NCBI RefSeq assembly: GCF_018403285.1
Contig: NZ_BOSJ01000029.1
Location: 1-38,724 of the forward strand
DNA: 38,724 bases
Origin: Paenibacillus sp. J45TS6
GTDB lineage: Bacteria > Bacillota > Bacilli > Paenibacillales > Paenibacillaceae
Reading direction: 5' to 3'
Every line of letters starts with the position of its first letter. The stretch's first letter is position 1. Made by a program: the position numbers and the translations under genes. The notes under the pieces were generated by a model. It worked only from the letters and a program-made list of their open reading frames with translations. It did no database searches and was not told the origin of the DNA. This document shows, one piece after another, positions 17,121 through 25,961 of the stretch.

Positions 17121-17651
17121 TTGATACAACAAGAGAAATTTGATCAAGTATTTGACCTAATGAAAGCATCTTTTCCTGAGAGTGAGTATCGCGATTATAA
17201 CAATCAAAAAAAGTTACTGTCCGATCAGCGATATCACCTGCTTACAGAAGAAAATAAGCAAGGCGAAGTAATTGCATTTCTTGCAGGTTGGGAATTTGAG
17301 ACTTTTAGATACGTAGAGAATATTGCCGTTTCTCCATCGATTCGGGGAGGAGGAATAGGGAAACAATTAATGGAACGATTTATGCGGCAGTCTACTTTGC
17401 CAATTGTCTTGGAAGTCGAGGATCCTCAAGATGATTTACAGAGAAGGAGAGTTCGATTTTATGAGCGTCTTGGATTTTGTTTAGGTGAATTTAAGTATGT
17501 TCAACCGCCCCTGCGGGAAGGAATACCCGGTTTACCTTTGTGCATTATGAGCTATCCAGAGAAACTGTCCGCTTCCCAGTTTGAACATGTGAGAGATGTA
17601 CTTTACAGAGAAGTATATAACTTACACCGATTAAGTATCCCAAGATCGTAG
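17121..17651 (+). CDS. GNAT-family N-acetyltransferase
   Basis: A 176-residue acetyl-CoA-dependent acyltransferase. The CoA pyrophosphate loop is seen in IAVSPSIRGGGIGKQLMERF (R/Q-x-x-G-x-G/A), followed by the beta-5/alpha-4 block RRVRFYERLGF. The acceptor substrate is unknown. TGGAG lies 8 bases before TTG 17121, which I prefer; a GTG at 17112 overlaps that site and would add three residues. Divergent from the MerR gene across a shared regulatory palindrome, so it may be its target. Confidence 0.85.
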   Translation: MIQQEKFDQVFDLMKASFPESEYRDYNNQKKLLSDQRYHLLTEENKQGEVIAFLAGWEFETFRYVENIAVSPSIRGGGIGKQLMERFMRQSTLPIVLEVEDPQDDLQRRRVRFYERLGFCLGEFKYVQPPLREGIPGLPLCIMSYPEKLSASQFEHVRDVLYREVYNLHRLSIPRS

Positions 17652-17789
17652 CATAGATCCAAGATATGTTATCCGTCTTTTAACTCGCATCGAAAAAGGT
17701 ATTTTAATATGAGTTACATAGAAACTCTATAAAAGTAACACACCATACCTAGGAAAGAATGGTATATTTGATGTTGAGAACACAGATGA

Positions 17790-18944
17790 TTGGATGGGAA
17801 CCCGTTGATAAATGAACAAGGACTGTTTGACGATGTAGGAAAATGGCAGAGAAAGATTCTAAACGGCTATTGGATTGTGGTCTTGATCTCCTTAGTAGCT
17901 GAGATCGTTGCCCTTATGATTAAGATAAGGCTTGAACCGGAGAGCGTGCCGTATTACTTGATTTATAAAATGTTGATTCCTACCAGCGTGCAAGTCACTC
18001 TTGTCACAGTGAATGAACTAATGGAGCGATACTATAAGAAATCTTCCCCCTTACTTACCATCTTAACGGGTACCCTGATTGGTGCTGTTCTGATTTACGG
18101 CAATATGAGGGTAATTGGCATACAGTATGTCATGATGATTCCCATGTTAGTCGCAGCTTTTCACTTTAGTAAAAAGTACTTAACCTTCGCTTTTTTAATG
18201 GTGATCGCTGAGCTCGTAATTATGTATATCATGTTTCCATTAATTTGGACCCATATGACAATATTCGAACGGTTTGCCCTGTTCTATATACTGACCGGGG
18301 AATATTTAATCCTGATCCAACTACTTCACAGAGGGAATGACTTGCTGGAAAGACTGGTCAGGACTTCGCGCTCTGAACGTGACTTACTGATCAATAACAC
18401 CATTATGGAACGATTAAGCAAGACTGACGCGTTGACAGATCTATATAACCACAGGACCTTTCAAGAATATCTGGATCATTTGATAGAACATTGCGACACG
18501 AACAAGATGCCTCTCCAAATGGCGGTGATCGATATTGATAATTTTAAATCTATCAACGATACTTACGGACATGCGGTCGGAGATATCATCTTGAAGAGAG
18601 TAGCCGGCATACTGCAGCAGTCGCTAACTTCGGATGAGATTATTGCCCGCTATGGTGGAGAAGAATTCGCCATTATATTTCCCGAGAAAACATTAGAGCA
18701 AGCCTTCGAGATCTGTGAACGTGCTCGTGAATCGATCCACCTGCTTAATCACCTCGAAATGGAAGATCGCCGGGTCACGGTCAGCATCGGGCTCTCTGGA
18801 TACGTTCATGGTATGGAAAAATCACAGTTTTTTAAGGAAGTGGATTCCTTGCTCTATGTAGCTAAAAAGGAAGGAAAAAATAGAACTGTCTATCCGCGTG
18901 ACAACGAACTGCCCGTTTCTTTTGGCGGACGTATGAGCTTTTAA
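17790..18944 (+). CDS. Membrane-bound diguanylate cyclase (GGDEF)
   Basis: A 384-residue protein that should make cyclic-di-GMP from GTP. The N-terminal about 25-180 has five to six transmembrane helices and no recognised sensor domain. A short linker helix (about 183-210) leads into a GGDEF domain (about 211-370). The active-site loop is YGGEEF with GGEEF at 289-293, and Asp248 in AVIDID is the first metal ligand. Both catalytic acidic positions are kept, so activity is expected. The RxxD inhibitory site is absent (T280..E283), so product feedback should be weak. The TTG 17790 start has a poor ribosome site; TTG 17805 is an alternative. Confidence 0.88.
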   Translation: MDGNPLINEQGLFDDVGKWQRKILNGYWIVVLISLVAEIVALMIKIRLEPESVPYYLIYKMLIPTSVQVTLVTVNELMERYYKKSSPLLTILTGTLIGAVLIYGNMRVIGIQYVMMIPMLVAAFHFSKKYLTFAFLMVIAELVIMYIMFPLIWTHMTIFERFALFYILTGEYLILIQLLHRGNDLLERLVRTSRSERDLLINNTIMERLSKTDALTDLYNHRTFQEYLDHLIEHCDTNKMPLQMAVIDIDNFKSINDTYGHAVGDIILKRVAGILQQSLTSDEIIARYGGEEFAIIFPEKTLEQAFEICERARESIHLLNHLEMEDRRVTVSIGLSGYVHGMEKSQFFKEVDSLLYVAKKEGKNRTVYPRDNELPVSFGGRMSF

Positions 18945-19014
18945 TAGATGCTGTAGTTACACTGGTTGTATTTAATTACTTCTCATAAAGTAGTTCTTTG
19001 AAATGGAAAATGAT

Positions 19015-19043
19015 AAAAAAGGTGTATTGAGGTATACTCAGTA
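19015..19043 (+). terminator. Rho-independent terminator after the diguanylate cyclase
   Basis: AAAAAAGGTGTA pairs with TACGCCTTTTT around a loop that itself contains GAGGTATACTC. A T-run ends the 3' arm. It begins 71 bp after the stop. Confidence 0.8.
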
Positions 19044-19440
19044 CGCCTTTTTCATTTGGTTATGGGTATTAGGGATGATTTTTGAAGAATATACTAAGCG
19101 GTTGGGCTTGTTTATTTTAAAAGTGACAATCTTGAACATGAGGAGGCCAATCTCCTGTGAATTTTAATATAGCCGATTTATCGACTGGATTCGTTATTGA
19201 AACGTCCGGTGTGTATTCAGGTAGTTCTATCAAATACGTTTTGAATAGCCCCTTTTTATGAGAAGAAATTGGATCTGTCCCTGAGGTTTGAAGACTATGT
19301 CAGGGGCAGGGTACAGTGATAGTTCAAAGCGGGACGAACCCTATGTTGAGTTTTTAACTTTTTTGGAAACTAGAACGGTACAGACTTTTTCAATTTCTTT
19401 CGTCTTACTGGATCTAACGGGAAACGTTAGCTAAATACAC

Positions 19441-19478
19441 AAAAGGAGCAGTTGGCCGATTGGCAGCTGTTCCTTTTG
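19441..19478 (-). terminator. Hairpin at the end of the sugar ABC operon
   Basis: AAAAGGA-g-CAG (from 19441) pairs with CTG-t-TCCTTTT (ending 19475), with A/T runs on both sides, so it can act on either strand. It lies about 105 bp beyond the stop of the last minus-strand permease gene. Confidence 0.65.
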
Positions 19479-19582
19479 CGTTAGGCTAAATTCCATGTAT
19501 TTATTGCATTAGTGACCTTGAATGTATCGCGCTTAGGTAAGGTTGGTTCCGTATATTGTTCAATCTCTGAAACAGTAATCCA

Positions 19583-20464
19583 TTATTCTTTGAGAGCACC
19601 AATCATAACACCATGCACAAAATATTTTTGCAAAAACGGATATAGGATTAAGATTGGCAATGTAGAAACAATGATCGTCGCGTACTTTATCGTTATTCCG
19701 ATATCTGTGCGATCGCCGGTAGCTGCTCCTGTCATCATACTATCTGTGCTGTTGGAGATTAAAATTTCTCTAAGCACCAGCTGAAGAGGGAATAATTCCC
19801 GGTCACGTAAATAAATCAAAGCACTGAAATACGAATTCCAGTGTCCGACAGCGTACCATAAAATCATAACGGCAATGACGGGCATCGATAGAGGGATAAT
19901 GATCCTGACCATGATTACCCAGTCATTCGCCCCATCAATGCGAGCGGATTCTTCCAAACTGGGCGGAATGCCTTGAAATGCGGTTCGCATAATAATTAAG
20001 TTAAAAGAGTTGATTGCTCCTGGTAAGAGAAGTGCCCATGGTGTATTTAACATTCCAAGATTGTTAACTAGCAGGAAAGACGGAATAAGCCCCCCACTGA
20101 ACACCATCGTGATGACAATATAAAACATGATGTGGTTCTTGAAATAAACATTACGACGGGAAAGGGCATAAGCACCGAGTGTTGTCATAATTAAGTTGAT
20201 AGCTGTACCTACAATCACATAGAATAGCGTATTCCGGTAACCTGTTGTAACCATGGGATTTTCCAAAACTGCTTTATACGCATCCAGACTAAATCCTAAA
20301 GGTGAGAACAGCATACCACGAAATTGAGCCATTTCTGTAGGATTACTAAGTGATGCAAACAGGATATAAATAAAAGGATATAGTGTAACGAAGCAGAGTA
20401 ACAGCATAAAACAGGTATTAAACCACGAAAACACAGTTTCGCCCAAAGAACGTTTATATGTCAT
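19583..20464 (-). CDS. Carbohydrate ABC transporter permease (LplC/YtcP-like)
   Basis: A 293-residue MalG-type permease with six predicted helices. The EAA loop EESARIDGANDWVIMVRIII (about 171-190) contacts a shared ATPase. The C-terminus ends LQKYFVHGVMIGALKE, typical of the LplC/YtcP group that pairs with LplB-type permeases. It is the last gene of the locus, 14 bp after the other permease gene. No ATP-binding gene is nearby; in Bacillota such importers usually use a shared MsmX/MsmK ATPase encoded elsewhere. Confidence 0.92.
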   Translation of the reverse strand: MTYKRSLGETVFSWFNTCFMLLLCFVTLYPFIYILFASLSNPTEMAQFRGMLFSPLGFSLDAYKAVLENPMVTTGYRNTLFYVIVGTAINLIMTTLGAYALSRRNVYFKNHIMFYIVITMVFSGGLIPSFLLVNNLGMLNTPWALLLPGAINSFNLIIMRTAFQGIPPSLEESARIDGANDWVIMVRIIIPLSMPVIAVMILWYAVGHWNSYFSALIYLRDRELFPLQLVLREILISNSTDSMMTGAATGDRTDIGITIKYATIIVSTLPILILYPFLQKYFVHGVMIGALKE

Positions 20465-20478
20465 TATTCACGTCCCCC

Positions 20479-21441
20479 TTACCACAATCTATGTTCGCTT
20501 ACACGCTTGCTAATGGTATTGGCCACTACAAGTAAAATGAAGCTGATGACAGAATTAAATAAGCCTACTGCAGCGGAATACCCAAAATCTGCACCAAGGA
20601 TACCTTTTCGGTATACATAGGTCGAGATAACATCAGCGGTTTCATACGTAAGCGGGTTGTATAGCAGTATAATTTTTTCGCTTCCCACAGCAAGGATGGA
20701 TCCTATATTCAGGATGAGCAGGATTACAATCGTAGGCATAATACCTGGGATTGTAATATGCAATGTTTGCTTCCAGCGTCCTGCGCCATCAATTCGAGCA
20801 GCATCGTACAGCGTAGGATCGATTGAAGACATTGCAGCCAGATAAATTATAGACCCCCAGCCAATCCCTTGCCAGATACCAGAGGATACATAAATCGAGC
20901 GAAACCACCCCGGATCTTGCAGAAAAGCAATCGGCTCAATTCCAATAAAACCAAGTATATTATTGATCAATCCATCGCGGGCAACAAAGTCGACAAGCAT
21001 TCCGGCAACGACCACAATGGAAATAAAGTGAGGGAGATAACTAATCGTCTGTACGATTCGTTTGAAGAAGACAAGTCGAATTTCATTGAGTAATAGAGCC
21101 AGGATAATAGGAGCAGGAAATGCAAACAACAACTCATAGAAGCTAATCATTAACGTATTTCGGAGAAGTCGCCAGAAGTAAGGGTTTTCAAAAAAATTCT
21201 GAAAATGGGTGAAACCGACCCAAGGACTATCCCACACACCTACGGCTATACCGAAATCTTTAAATGCAATGAGCAACCCATACATTGGGCCATAATGAAA
21301 AATGCCATAGTAAATAATAACGGGAATAAGCATTAAATAAATATAACGATTACGAATTAAATCTTTCTTGATAATCGTTCGTTTGCGATCCACCGGCATT
21401 CTGGCTGCTTCTTGCACAAAATGTCTATTTAATTCAGGCAT
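20479..21441 (-). CDS. Carbohydrate ABC transporter permease (LplB/YteP-like)
   Basis: A 320-residue MalF-type permease with six helices. The N-terminus is basic (DRKRTIIKKDLIRNRYIYLM) as in LplB/YteP. The EAA loop DAARIDGAGRWKQTLHITIP is at about 217-236. The best start is ATG 21441, with GGGAGGAG just upstream; an adjacent TTG at 21444 is too close to the site. It is co-directional with the binding protein gene 76 bp upstream and with the second permease 14 bp downstream. Confidence 0.92.
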   Translation of the reverse strand: MPELNRHFVQEAARMPVDRKRTIIKKDLIRNRYIYLMLIPVIIYYGIFHYGPMYGLLIAFKDFGIAVGVWDSPWVGFTHFQNFFENPYFWRLLRNTLMISFYELLFAFPAPIILALLLNEIRLVFFKRIVQTISYLPHFISIVVVAGMLVDFVARDGLINNILGFIGIEPIAFLQDPGWFRSIYVSSGIWQGIGWGSIIYLAAMSSIDPTLYDAARIDGAGRWKQTLHITIPGIMPTIVILLILNIGSILAVGSEKIILLYNPLTYETADVISTYVYRKGILGADFGYSAAVGLFNSVISFILLVVANTISKRVSEHRLW

Positions 21442-21517
21442 CAATTCTCCTCCCGGTTATCCGGAATAGGTTAAGAGGCCTTTACGCCCTATTCCGGCAT
21501 GGTTATCAGAGCAATAC

Positions 21518-23113
21518 TTATCGACTGTTGTAACGATCTAATGCTTCTTGTTGAATTTGTATCGCTTCATCAATACCTAAACCTTTTAGCATTTCTACAT
21601 ATTTATCGAAATTATCGAGCGTTTCTGTGCCCATAATAAATTTCAGAATCTTCTCATCTTTAAATGTATTTAAGTCAGTCATAATCGAGGAATATCGACT
21701 GCTATCTTCTGCTGCGATCGTAATAGGAGGCATTTTTTTCTCCTGAGTAGTACCGGACCACAACTTCATGGCCTCTTGTTGTTCCGGCTTGGTTGTATAC
21801 TGCTTCGTGTGACGAACATCTTGCACAAAAGGACCTGATGTAGCCCCCATAATGTGCTTTCTAAAAGCTTGGGAAATCGGTAGTCCGTCAGGATTTTTCA
21901 AAACCACATCCGTATACTGAGGCTCGCCGTCAACTAATTTGTAGGTTTCTCCTTCTTTTCCGAAATTCATGGTGAGTCTCCCTTCATCACTGTACAAGTA
22001 ATCCAGGAATTTTACAGTTTCAACTACGTTCTGGTTACTTCCGGTGATGCCTGCGAAGATACCGGTAACGGGGTTATCCATATGCCCGAAGACGGGCTGT
22101 TCTCCAGAATTCAAAGTCGGATAAGGGGACCCGACAATTTGGAAATCCGGTTGGCTCACTTTCATTAAATCCATGTATTTACCGATTCCACCATTCAGGA
22201 ACATGACTGTCGAACCTACCTGATTGCCGGTTATTTTGGCGTCTGTCATTTTGGCATCTGTTGTCGCGAAGTCCTTGTCGAGCAGTCCTTCATTATACCA
22301 CTTGTTCATTGTGGCCAAGTATTCCTTAAAACCAGGTTCGATCGGCCCGTATTTGACGGTATTATTCTCTTGGTAGAAATCGTTAGGTGTCCCGAAGGCA
22401 CCAGCAAAGGCTAACTCTCCAGCCGGTATGAGAATCGGAATTTCATCCGCTTCTCCATTTCCGTTTGGATCTTGTTCTTTAAACGCTTTCAAAACTTTGT
22501 ACCATTCATCAATCGTCTCTGGTACAGACAAATTCAATTTATCCAGCCAATCCTTACGTATCGCCGGTCCGAGGAACACCTGTTGAGTCACATCTTCACG
22601 AATGAATGGGAAGCCAATAAGATCTCCATCGTCTGTAGAAGCCATTTTTCTCCATTCCGGATTCTCGTCTAACAGTTTGGATAAGTTTGGGGCATGCTCC
22701 AAATAATCATTTAGTGGAATCAGCTTCTTATCTCTAATTGCTTTTTGTGCTCCACCGGGGTAGGCGTTCCATCCATAATCCACAACATCAGGCATCTTAT
22801 TGGATGCGACCATTAGATTGAATTGTTCACCAAGCTGACCTTGAGCAGGGTGCTGAAAATTTACTTCAACCCCAGTTTTGGCCTGAATCTCCTTCCAGGC
22901 CGTAACTTCTCCATAACTCTTCATAACGGCAGCGGCATCAGGAAACAAATCCACCCAATAGGTTAAACTCTTTAATGGTTCATTCTGCTCTTTTCCAGCG
23001 GGTCCTGTCGACTCCGATCCGCCTCCACTGCATGCGGCAAGTGAAGTTGTAAGCAGTCCCAGCATCGTGAAGACAGCGGCATACCTTCTCATCTTTCGTG
23101 TGTGCATGAACAT
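21518..23113 (-). CDS. Extracellular sugar-binding lipoprotein (LplA/YtcQ-like)
   Basis: A 531-residue family 1 solute-binding protein. Signal peptide with lipobox LAAC (Cys28) and a Gly/Ser linker, then the LplA-like fold (LTYWVDLFPDAAAVMKSYGE near 43-62). It would capture an oligosaccharide or glycoside outside the cell and deliver it to the two permeases downstream. The frame is open to 23170, but GAGAGGGG sits 10 bases before ATG 23113, which also gives a normal signal peptide. About 95 bp separates it from the GH2 gene, so one transcript is likely. Confidence 0.92.
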   Translation of the reverse strand: MFMHTRKMRRYAAVFTMLGLLTTSLAACSGGGSESTGPAGKEQNEPLKSLTYWVDLFPDAAAVMKSYGEVTAWKEIQAKTGVEVNFQHPAQGQLGEQFNLMVASNKMPDVVDYGWNAYPGGAQKAIRDKKLIPLNDYLEHAPNLSKLLDENPEWRKMASTDDGDLIGFPFIREDVTQQVFLGPAIRKDWLDKLNLSVPETIDEWYKVLKAFKEQDPNGNGEADEIPILIPAGELAFAGAFGTPNDFYQENNTVKYGPIEPGFKEYLATMNKWYNEGLLDKDFATTDAKMTDAKITGNQVGSTVMFLNGGIGKYMDLMKVSQPDFQIVGSPYPTLNSGEQPVFGHMDNPVTGIFAGITGSNQNVVETVKFLDYLYSDEGRLTMNFGKEGETYKLVDGEPQYTDVVLKNPDGLPISQAFRKHIMGATSGPFVQDVRHTKQYTTKPEQQEAMKLWSGTTQEKKMPPITIAAEDSSRYSSIMTDLNTFKDEKILKFIMGTETLDNFDKYVEMLKGLGIDEAIQIQQEALDRYNSR

Positions 23114-23208
23114 GAACAAATCGCCCCTCTCAAAAGTTATATTCAGCAATTTGAAATGACGCATCTTCATTTGGCGGGGCCATCCCTGATGAGATAGCCC
23201 CAGGTGAG

Positions 23209-24945
23209 TTAGCTTAATGTGGAGCCCCAGTCGTAAGGATCATTATGGTTTGTGTAAATCCCCTTGACTACACGATAGGCAAGCTTTGGTTTGCGATATT
23301 CGTTGACAAGTCCTTTGTTGTTGAAGGATCGAGCCCGGTCTCTGAAATGGGGAAGATGACTCTGCATCTGAGCTCTTGTATCTGCAAATTGCCATACATA
23401 GGTTCCGCTAATCTTCGGATCAGATCGGAAGAGTTTCAGAGATTTGCCGAGCAGGTCAGCTTGATAATCCTCACTGAATAGGCGGGGTTCCCAGCCGGAA
23501 TCCCCATATACGCCTGCTCCGCCAAATTCAGTCATAAGCACCGGGGTGTTCTCAGCTCCATATTCCTTGCAGCGCTCATGAAAGACTTCGAGCATGTCTT
23601 TGAATTCAGCATGTCCGAAATACCATCCGCCATAGTAGTTAATCCCAATAACGTCGAAGAGTCCAAGACAGATGTCTGTCATAGGATGCATAGTGGCATA
23701 AGTCAGGAGCCTTGACTGGTCCTTGCTCTTAACGAGTTCTGTCATCTTAATGGACAACTCATAGGCTTGTTCGGAGCGTGTATCAATTTCATTATGGACA
23801 GACCAGAATAGAATGGAGGGATGGTGAAGATCCCGATCAATCATCTCACCCATCATGGTCATCGCTCGTTCTACGAAGAGCGGATCGTCAGTCTCCTTCG
23901 CTGGGAATGCAGCACCCCATATCGGAATTTCACTCCAGAAAATGATGCCCTGCTCATCCAGCAGATCAATCCAGTATTCACTCTGTGGATAGTGCGAACC
24001 ACGTACAGTGTTACATCCCATCTGCAGGATAATGTCAAGTTCCTTGGTCATCAATTTGTTGGGGAAAGAAAATCCCCAATCGGGGTGCTCTTCATGGCGG
24101 TTAACGCCCTGCAAGTACAGCTCCTTGCCGTTTAGAAGAATCTTCTTATTGCGGGTCTCTACAGTTCGAAACCCAATTCGATCTGTCTTGTCATCTTTGC
24201 CAACAACGGCTCTAATCATATAGAGGACAGGATCTTCCGTTTCCCACCGCTTCAGATCTGTCCAGTTTTGTTCCACAACGAGTTCTATGTTACCTTTGGC
24301 AGGAAGGTAAGCGCTGTCAGAATAGCATATCTCATTGTTTCGATAGATGGTTACAGGCACTTCTGCAGGTGTATCCGATAGGGATTGAAGCTTTAGCAGG
24401 ATTTGAACATCGCTACTAGAATCTCCAGTCATATCATAGGTGATGCTCATCCCATCCACCCAGACATCAGGTAAGCGCTGAAGCTCTACGGGGCGGATAA
24501 TTCCACCGTAATGAAACCAGTCCACAATATGGTAGGGCAAAGTATTATGCTCCAGTGTACTATCTGTGCGGACAACGAGCTCGTGAACTCCTGCAGTGAC
24601 ATTAGGAATTACAAAATCAAAAGGAGTAAATCCACCATAATGGTATCCCAAATGTTGTCCATTCCAGTACACGTCAGCATGCCCCATTACAGCGTGGAAC
24701 AGTAACCGCAGATGGCTGCTATCTTCAACTGTGACCCAAGTTCGATACCACGCTACTCCTTCGTAATCATATTTGCCGAGTTCATTATTCCAACAGGCTG
24801 GTACGGGTACACGATCATGGTTGGAAGGGAAGTTTGTGTGCCACTTTTCAGATAATCCAATATTGTCATTGTCAAAAACGAAATCCCATAGTCCATCAAG
24901 CAATTGACATTCTCGTAGTCGATGCTGCTGAAATGTCCGTATCAT
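23209..24945 (-). CDS. uidA: Glycoside hydrolase family 2, probable beta-glucuronidase
   Basis: A 578-residue cytoplasmic glycosidase with the three GH2 parts: sugar-binding jelly roll (about 15-160), Ig-like domain (about 165-265) and TIM barrel (about 270-560). The acid/base is Glu386 in WSVHNEID and the nucleophile is Glu473 in LMTEFGG. RSFNNKGLVNEYRKPK holds Asn542-x-Lys544, which aligns with the N-x-K motif that E. coli GUS uses to bind the glucuronate carboxylate. The SEDYQ and VWQFAD blocks also follow GUS. This favours beta-glucuronidase over beta-galactosidase, though the true substrate is unproved. GGAG lies 9 bases before ATG 24945; in-frame ATG 24951/24954 and TTG 24960 overlap or touch that site. 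It is first in the operon with the sugar transporter and divergent from an AraC regulator. Confidence 0.9.
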   Translation of the reverse strand: MIRTFQQHRLRECQLLDGLWDFVFDNDNIGLSEKWHTNFPSNHDRVPVPACWNNELGKYDYEGVAWYRTWVTVEDSSHLRLLFHAVMGHADVYWNGQHLGYHYGGFTPFDFVIPNVTAGVHELVVRTDSTLEHNTLPYHIVDWFHYGGIIRPVELQRLPDVWVDGMSITYDMTGDSSSDVQILLKLQSLSDTPAEVPVTIYRNNEICYSDSAYLPAKGNIELVVEQNWTDLKRWETEDPVLYMIRAVVGKDDKTDRIGFRTVETRNKKILLNGKELYLQGVNRHEEHPDWGFSFPNKLMTKELDIILQMGCNTVRGSHYPQSEYWIDLLDEQGIIFWSEIPIWGAAFPAKETDDPLFVERAMTMMGEMIDRDLHHPSILFWSVHNEIDTRSEQAYELSIKMTELVKSKDQSRLLTYATMHPMTDICLGLFDVIGINYYGGWYFGHAEFKDMLEVFHERCKEYGAENTPVLMTEFGGAGVYGDSGWEPRLFSEDYQADLLGKSLKLFRSDPKISGTYVWQFADTRAQMQSHLPHFRDRARSFNNKGLVNEYRKPKLAYRVVKGIYTNHNDPYDWGSTLS

Positions 24946-24980
24946 ATTCATCATCTCCAATAATTTATGCTAGATCATCA

Positions 24981-25070
24981 ATAAATGATGGTCTTTATGT
25001 TCGGAGTTTAGCACTCGCAGCAAGAAAGCGACAATGGCAAAAACAATACTATTCATTTATCATAAATGAT
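24981..25070. promoter_or_regulatory. Divergent regulatory region with repeated ATAAATGAT sites
   Basis: ATAAATGAT occurs at 24981-24989 and again at 25062-25070. The second copy is half of a perfect 8-1-8 palindrome, TCATTTAT-c-ATAAATGA (25053-25069). The region lies between the GH2 gene and the AraC-type gene. Direct and inverted half-sites of this sort suit an AraC-family dimer acting on both directions. A weak minus-strand promoter, TTGTCG-N18-TAAACT, lies between the copies. The link to the neighbouring regulator is inferred. Confidence 0.55.
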
Positions 25071-25095
25071 ACTAATTAGGTTAGGAGGTAATACC

Positions 25096-25935
25096 ATGGA
25101 ATATGCTTTAGGGAATTTGGTGGTACATATACATTGGGTTATCGCCAAGCCGGCGCTGCCAGGCTGGGAGGATATTCGTCAGACGGTATCCGGGCATACG
25201 TTTTACTATATATACAGTGGTAAGGGGGTGTTTCGTTGTGAAAATAAAGATGTAGAAGTAGAGCGAGGCACATTAGTGTACCTTTGGCCGGGGCTGTCTC
25301 TTTATATGAAGTCCTCTGAAGCTTATCCGCTTCGAATGACGATGTTGCTCTTCGATTGCGCTTCGCTAAGGAGAATTGAAGAGAATGAGTGGAGTATCCC
25401 AGAACCTATCGAGCGAATGCGAATGCCATTTCTACTACAGTTAAAGAGTGAGCATATGGGAAAGATCGGAGAACTGTTTCGGGAAGCGGAAAGGGAGTGG
25501 GTTCCGGGGGATTTTGTGCGAGAAGCTCGAGTGAAATCCGTCTGGTATCGCTTGGTGCAAGAGTTACATGAAGCGGCCGAAGCAGGGGGAAGACAGAGCG
25601 GTGAGGAAGAAATTACGGCGGCTGTTCGCAGATTCAAAGAGAAACTGGATACCGAATTCGCCGCCGAGTTGCGCATTACTGAATTGGCGGAGCAGACAGG
25701 TTTCTCTCCTGTTTATATACGCAGAACCTTTGCAGCTCGGTATGGGCAGAGTCCTAAAGAGTACCTGGATCAACTTCGTAACGAGCATGCGATTCGCAGG
25801 CTTCGCTTTACCGGGGAATCCATCACAGAAATAGCGAGTGCATGTGGTTATTCAGACGTCTACCAGTTTAGCAAAACGTTTAAGAAGCGGAACGGTTTCT
25901 CTCCGTCAGAATATCGCAGATTGAGAAGAGATTAA
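25096..25935 (+). CDS. AraC-family transcriptional regulator
   Basis: A 279-residue regulator. The N-terminal about 1-140 is cupin-like (FYYIYSGKGVFRCENKDVEV), the usual sugar-sensing part. The C-terminal about 180-279 holds two helix-turn-helix units: ITELAEQTGFSPVYIRRTFA and the signature ITEIASACGYSDVYQFSKTF, then KKRNGFSPSEYRR. It probably activates the divergent GH2-transporter operon when the sugar is present. AGGAGGT lies 7 bases before ATG 25096; the frame is open from 25066. Confidence 0.92.
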   Translation: MEYALGNLVVHIHWVIAKPALPGWEDIRQTVSGHTFYYIYSGKGVFRCENKDVEVERGTLVYLWPGLSLYMKSSEAYPLRMTMLLFDCASLRRIEENEWSIPEPIERMRMPFLLQLKSEHMGKIGELFREAEREWVPGDFVREARVKSVWYRLVQELHEAAEAGGRQSGEEEITAAVRRFKEKLDTEFAAELRITELAEQTGFSPVYIRRTFAARYGQSPKEYLDQLRNEHAIRRLRFTGESITEIASACGYSDVYQFSKTFKKRNGFSPSEYRRLRRD

Positions 25936-25961
25936 TACCCGCCCGCATTCAAGAAAAAAAA

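Larger units (their letters stand above)
18945..19582. other. Intergenic region with hairpins and one tiny frame
   Basis: Besides the terminators listed separately, GAGGAGG precedes GTG 19157, which opens a 34-codon frame (MNFNIADLSTGFVIETSGVY...) ending at 19261. The spacing of 10-11 bases is acceptable but no family is known; it may be a gene fragment. A 10-bp stem CTGTCCCTGA/TCAGGGGCAG (19275-19309) has no T-tract. CTAACG-GGAAA-CGTTAG at 19414-19430 is a short palindrome of the type seen again near 28153. Confidence 0.35.

Noticed and set aside
19512-19784. 90-codon plus-strand frame
   Set aside because: It lies mostly antisense to the well-supported permease gene ending at 19583.
25323-25788. 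Long minus-strand frames inside the AraC gene
   Set aside because: Shadows of the AraC coding frame; Ser/Arg-rich translations typical of antisense frames.
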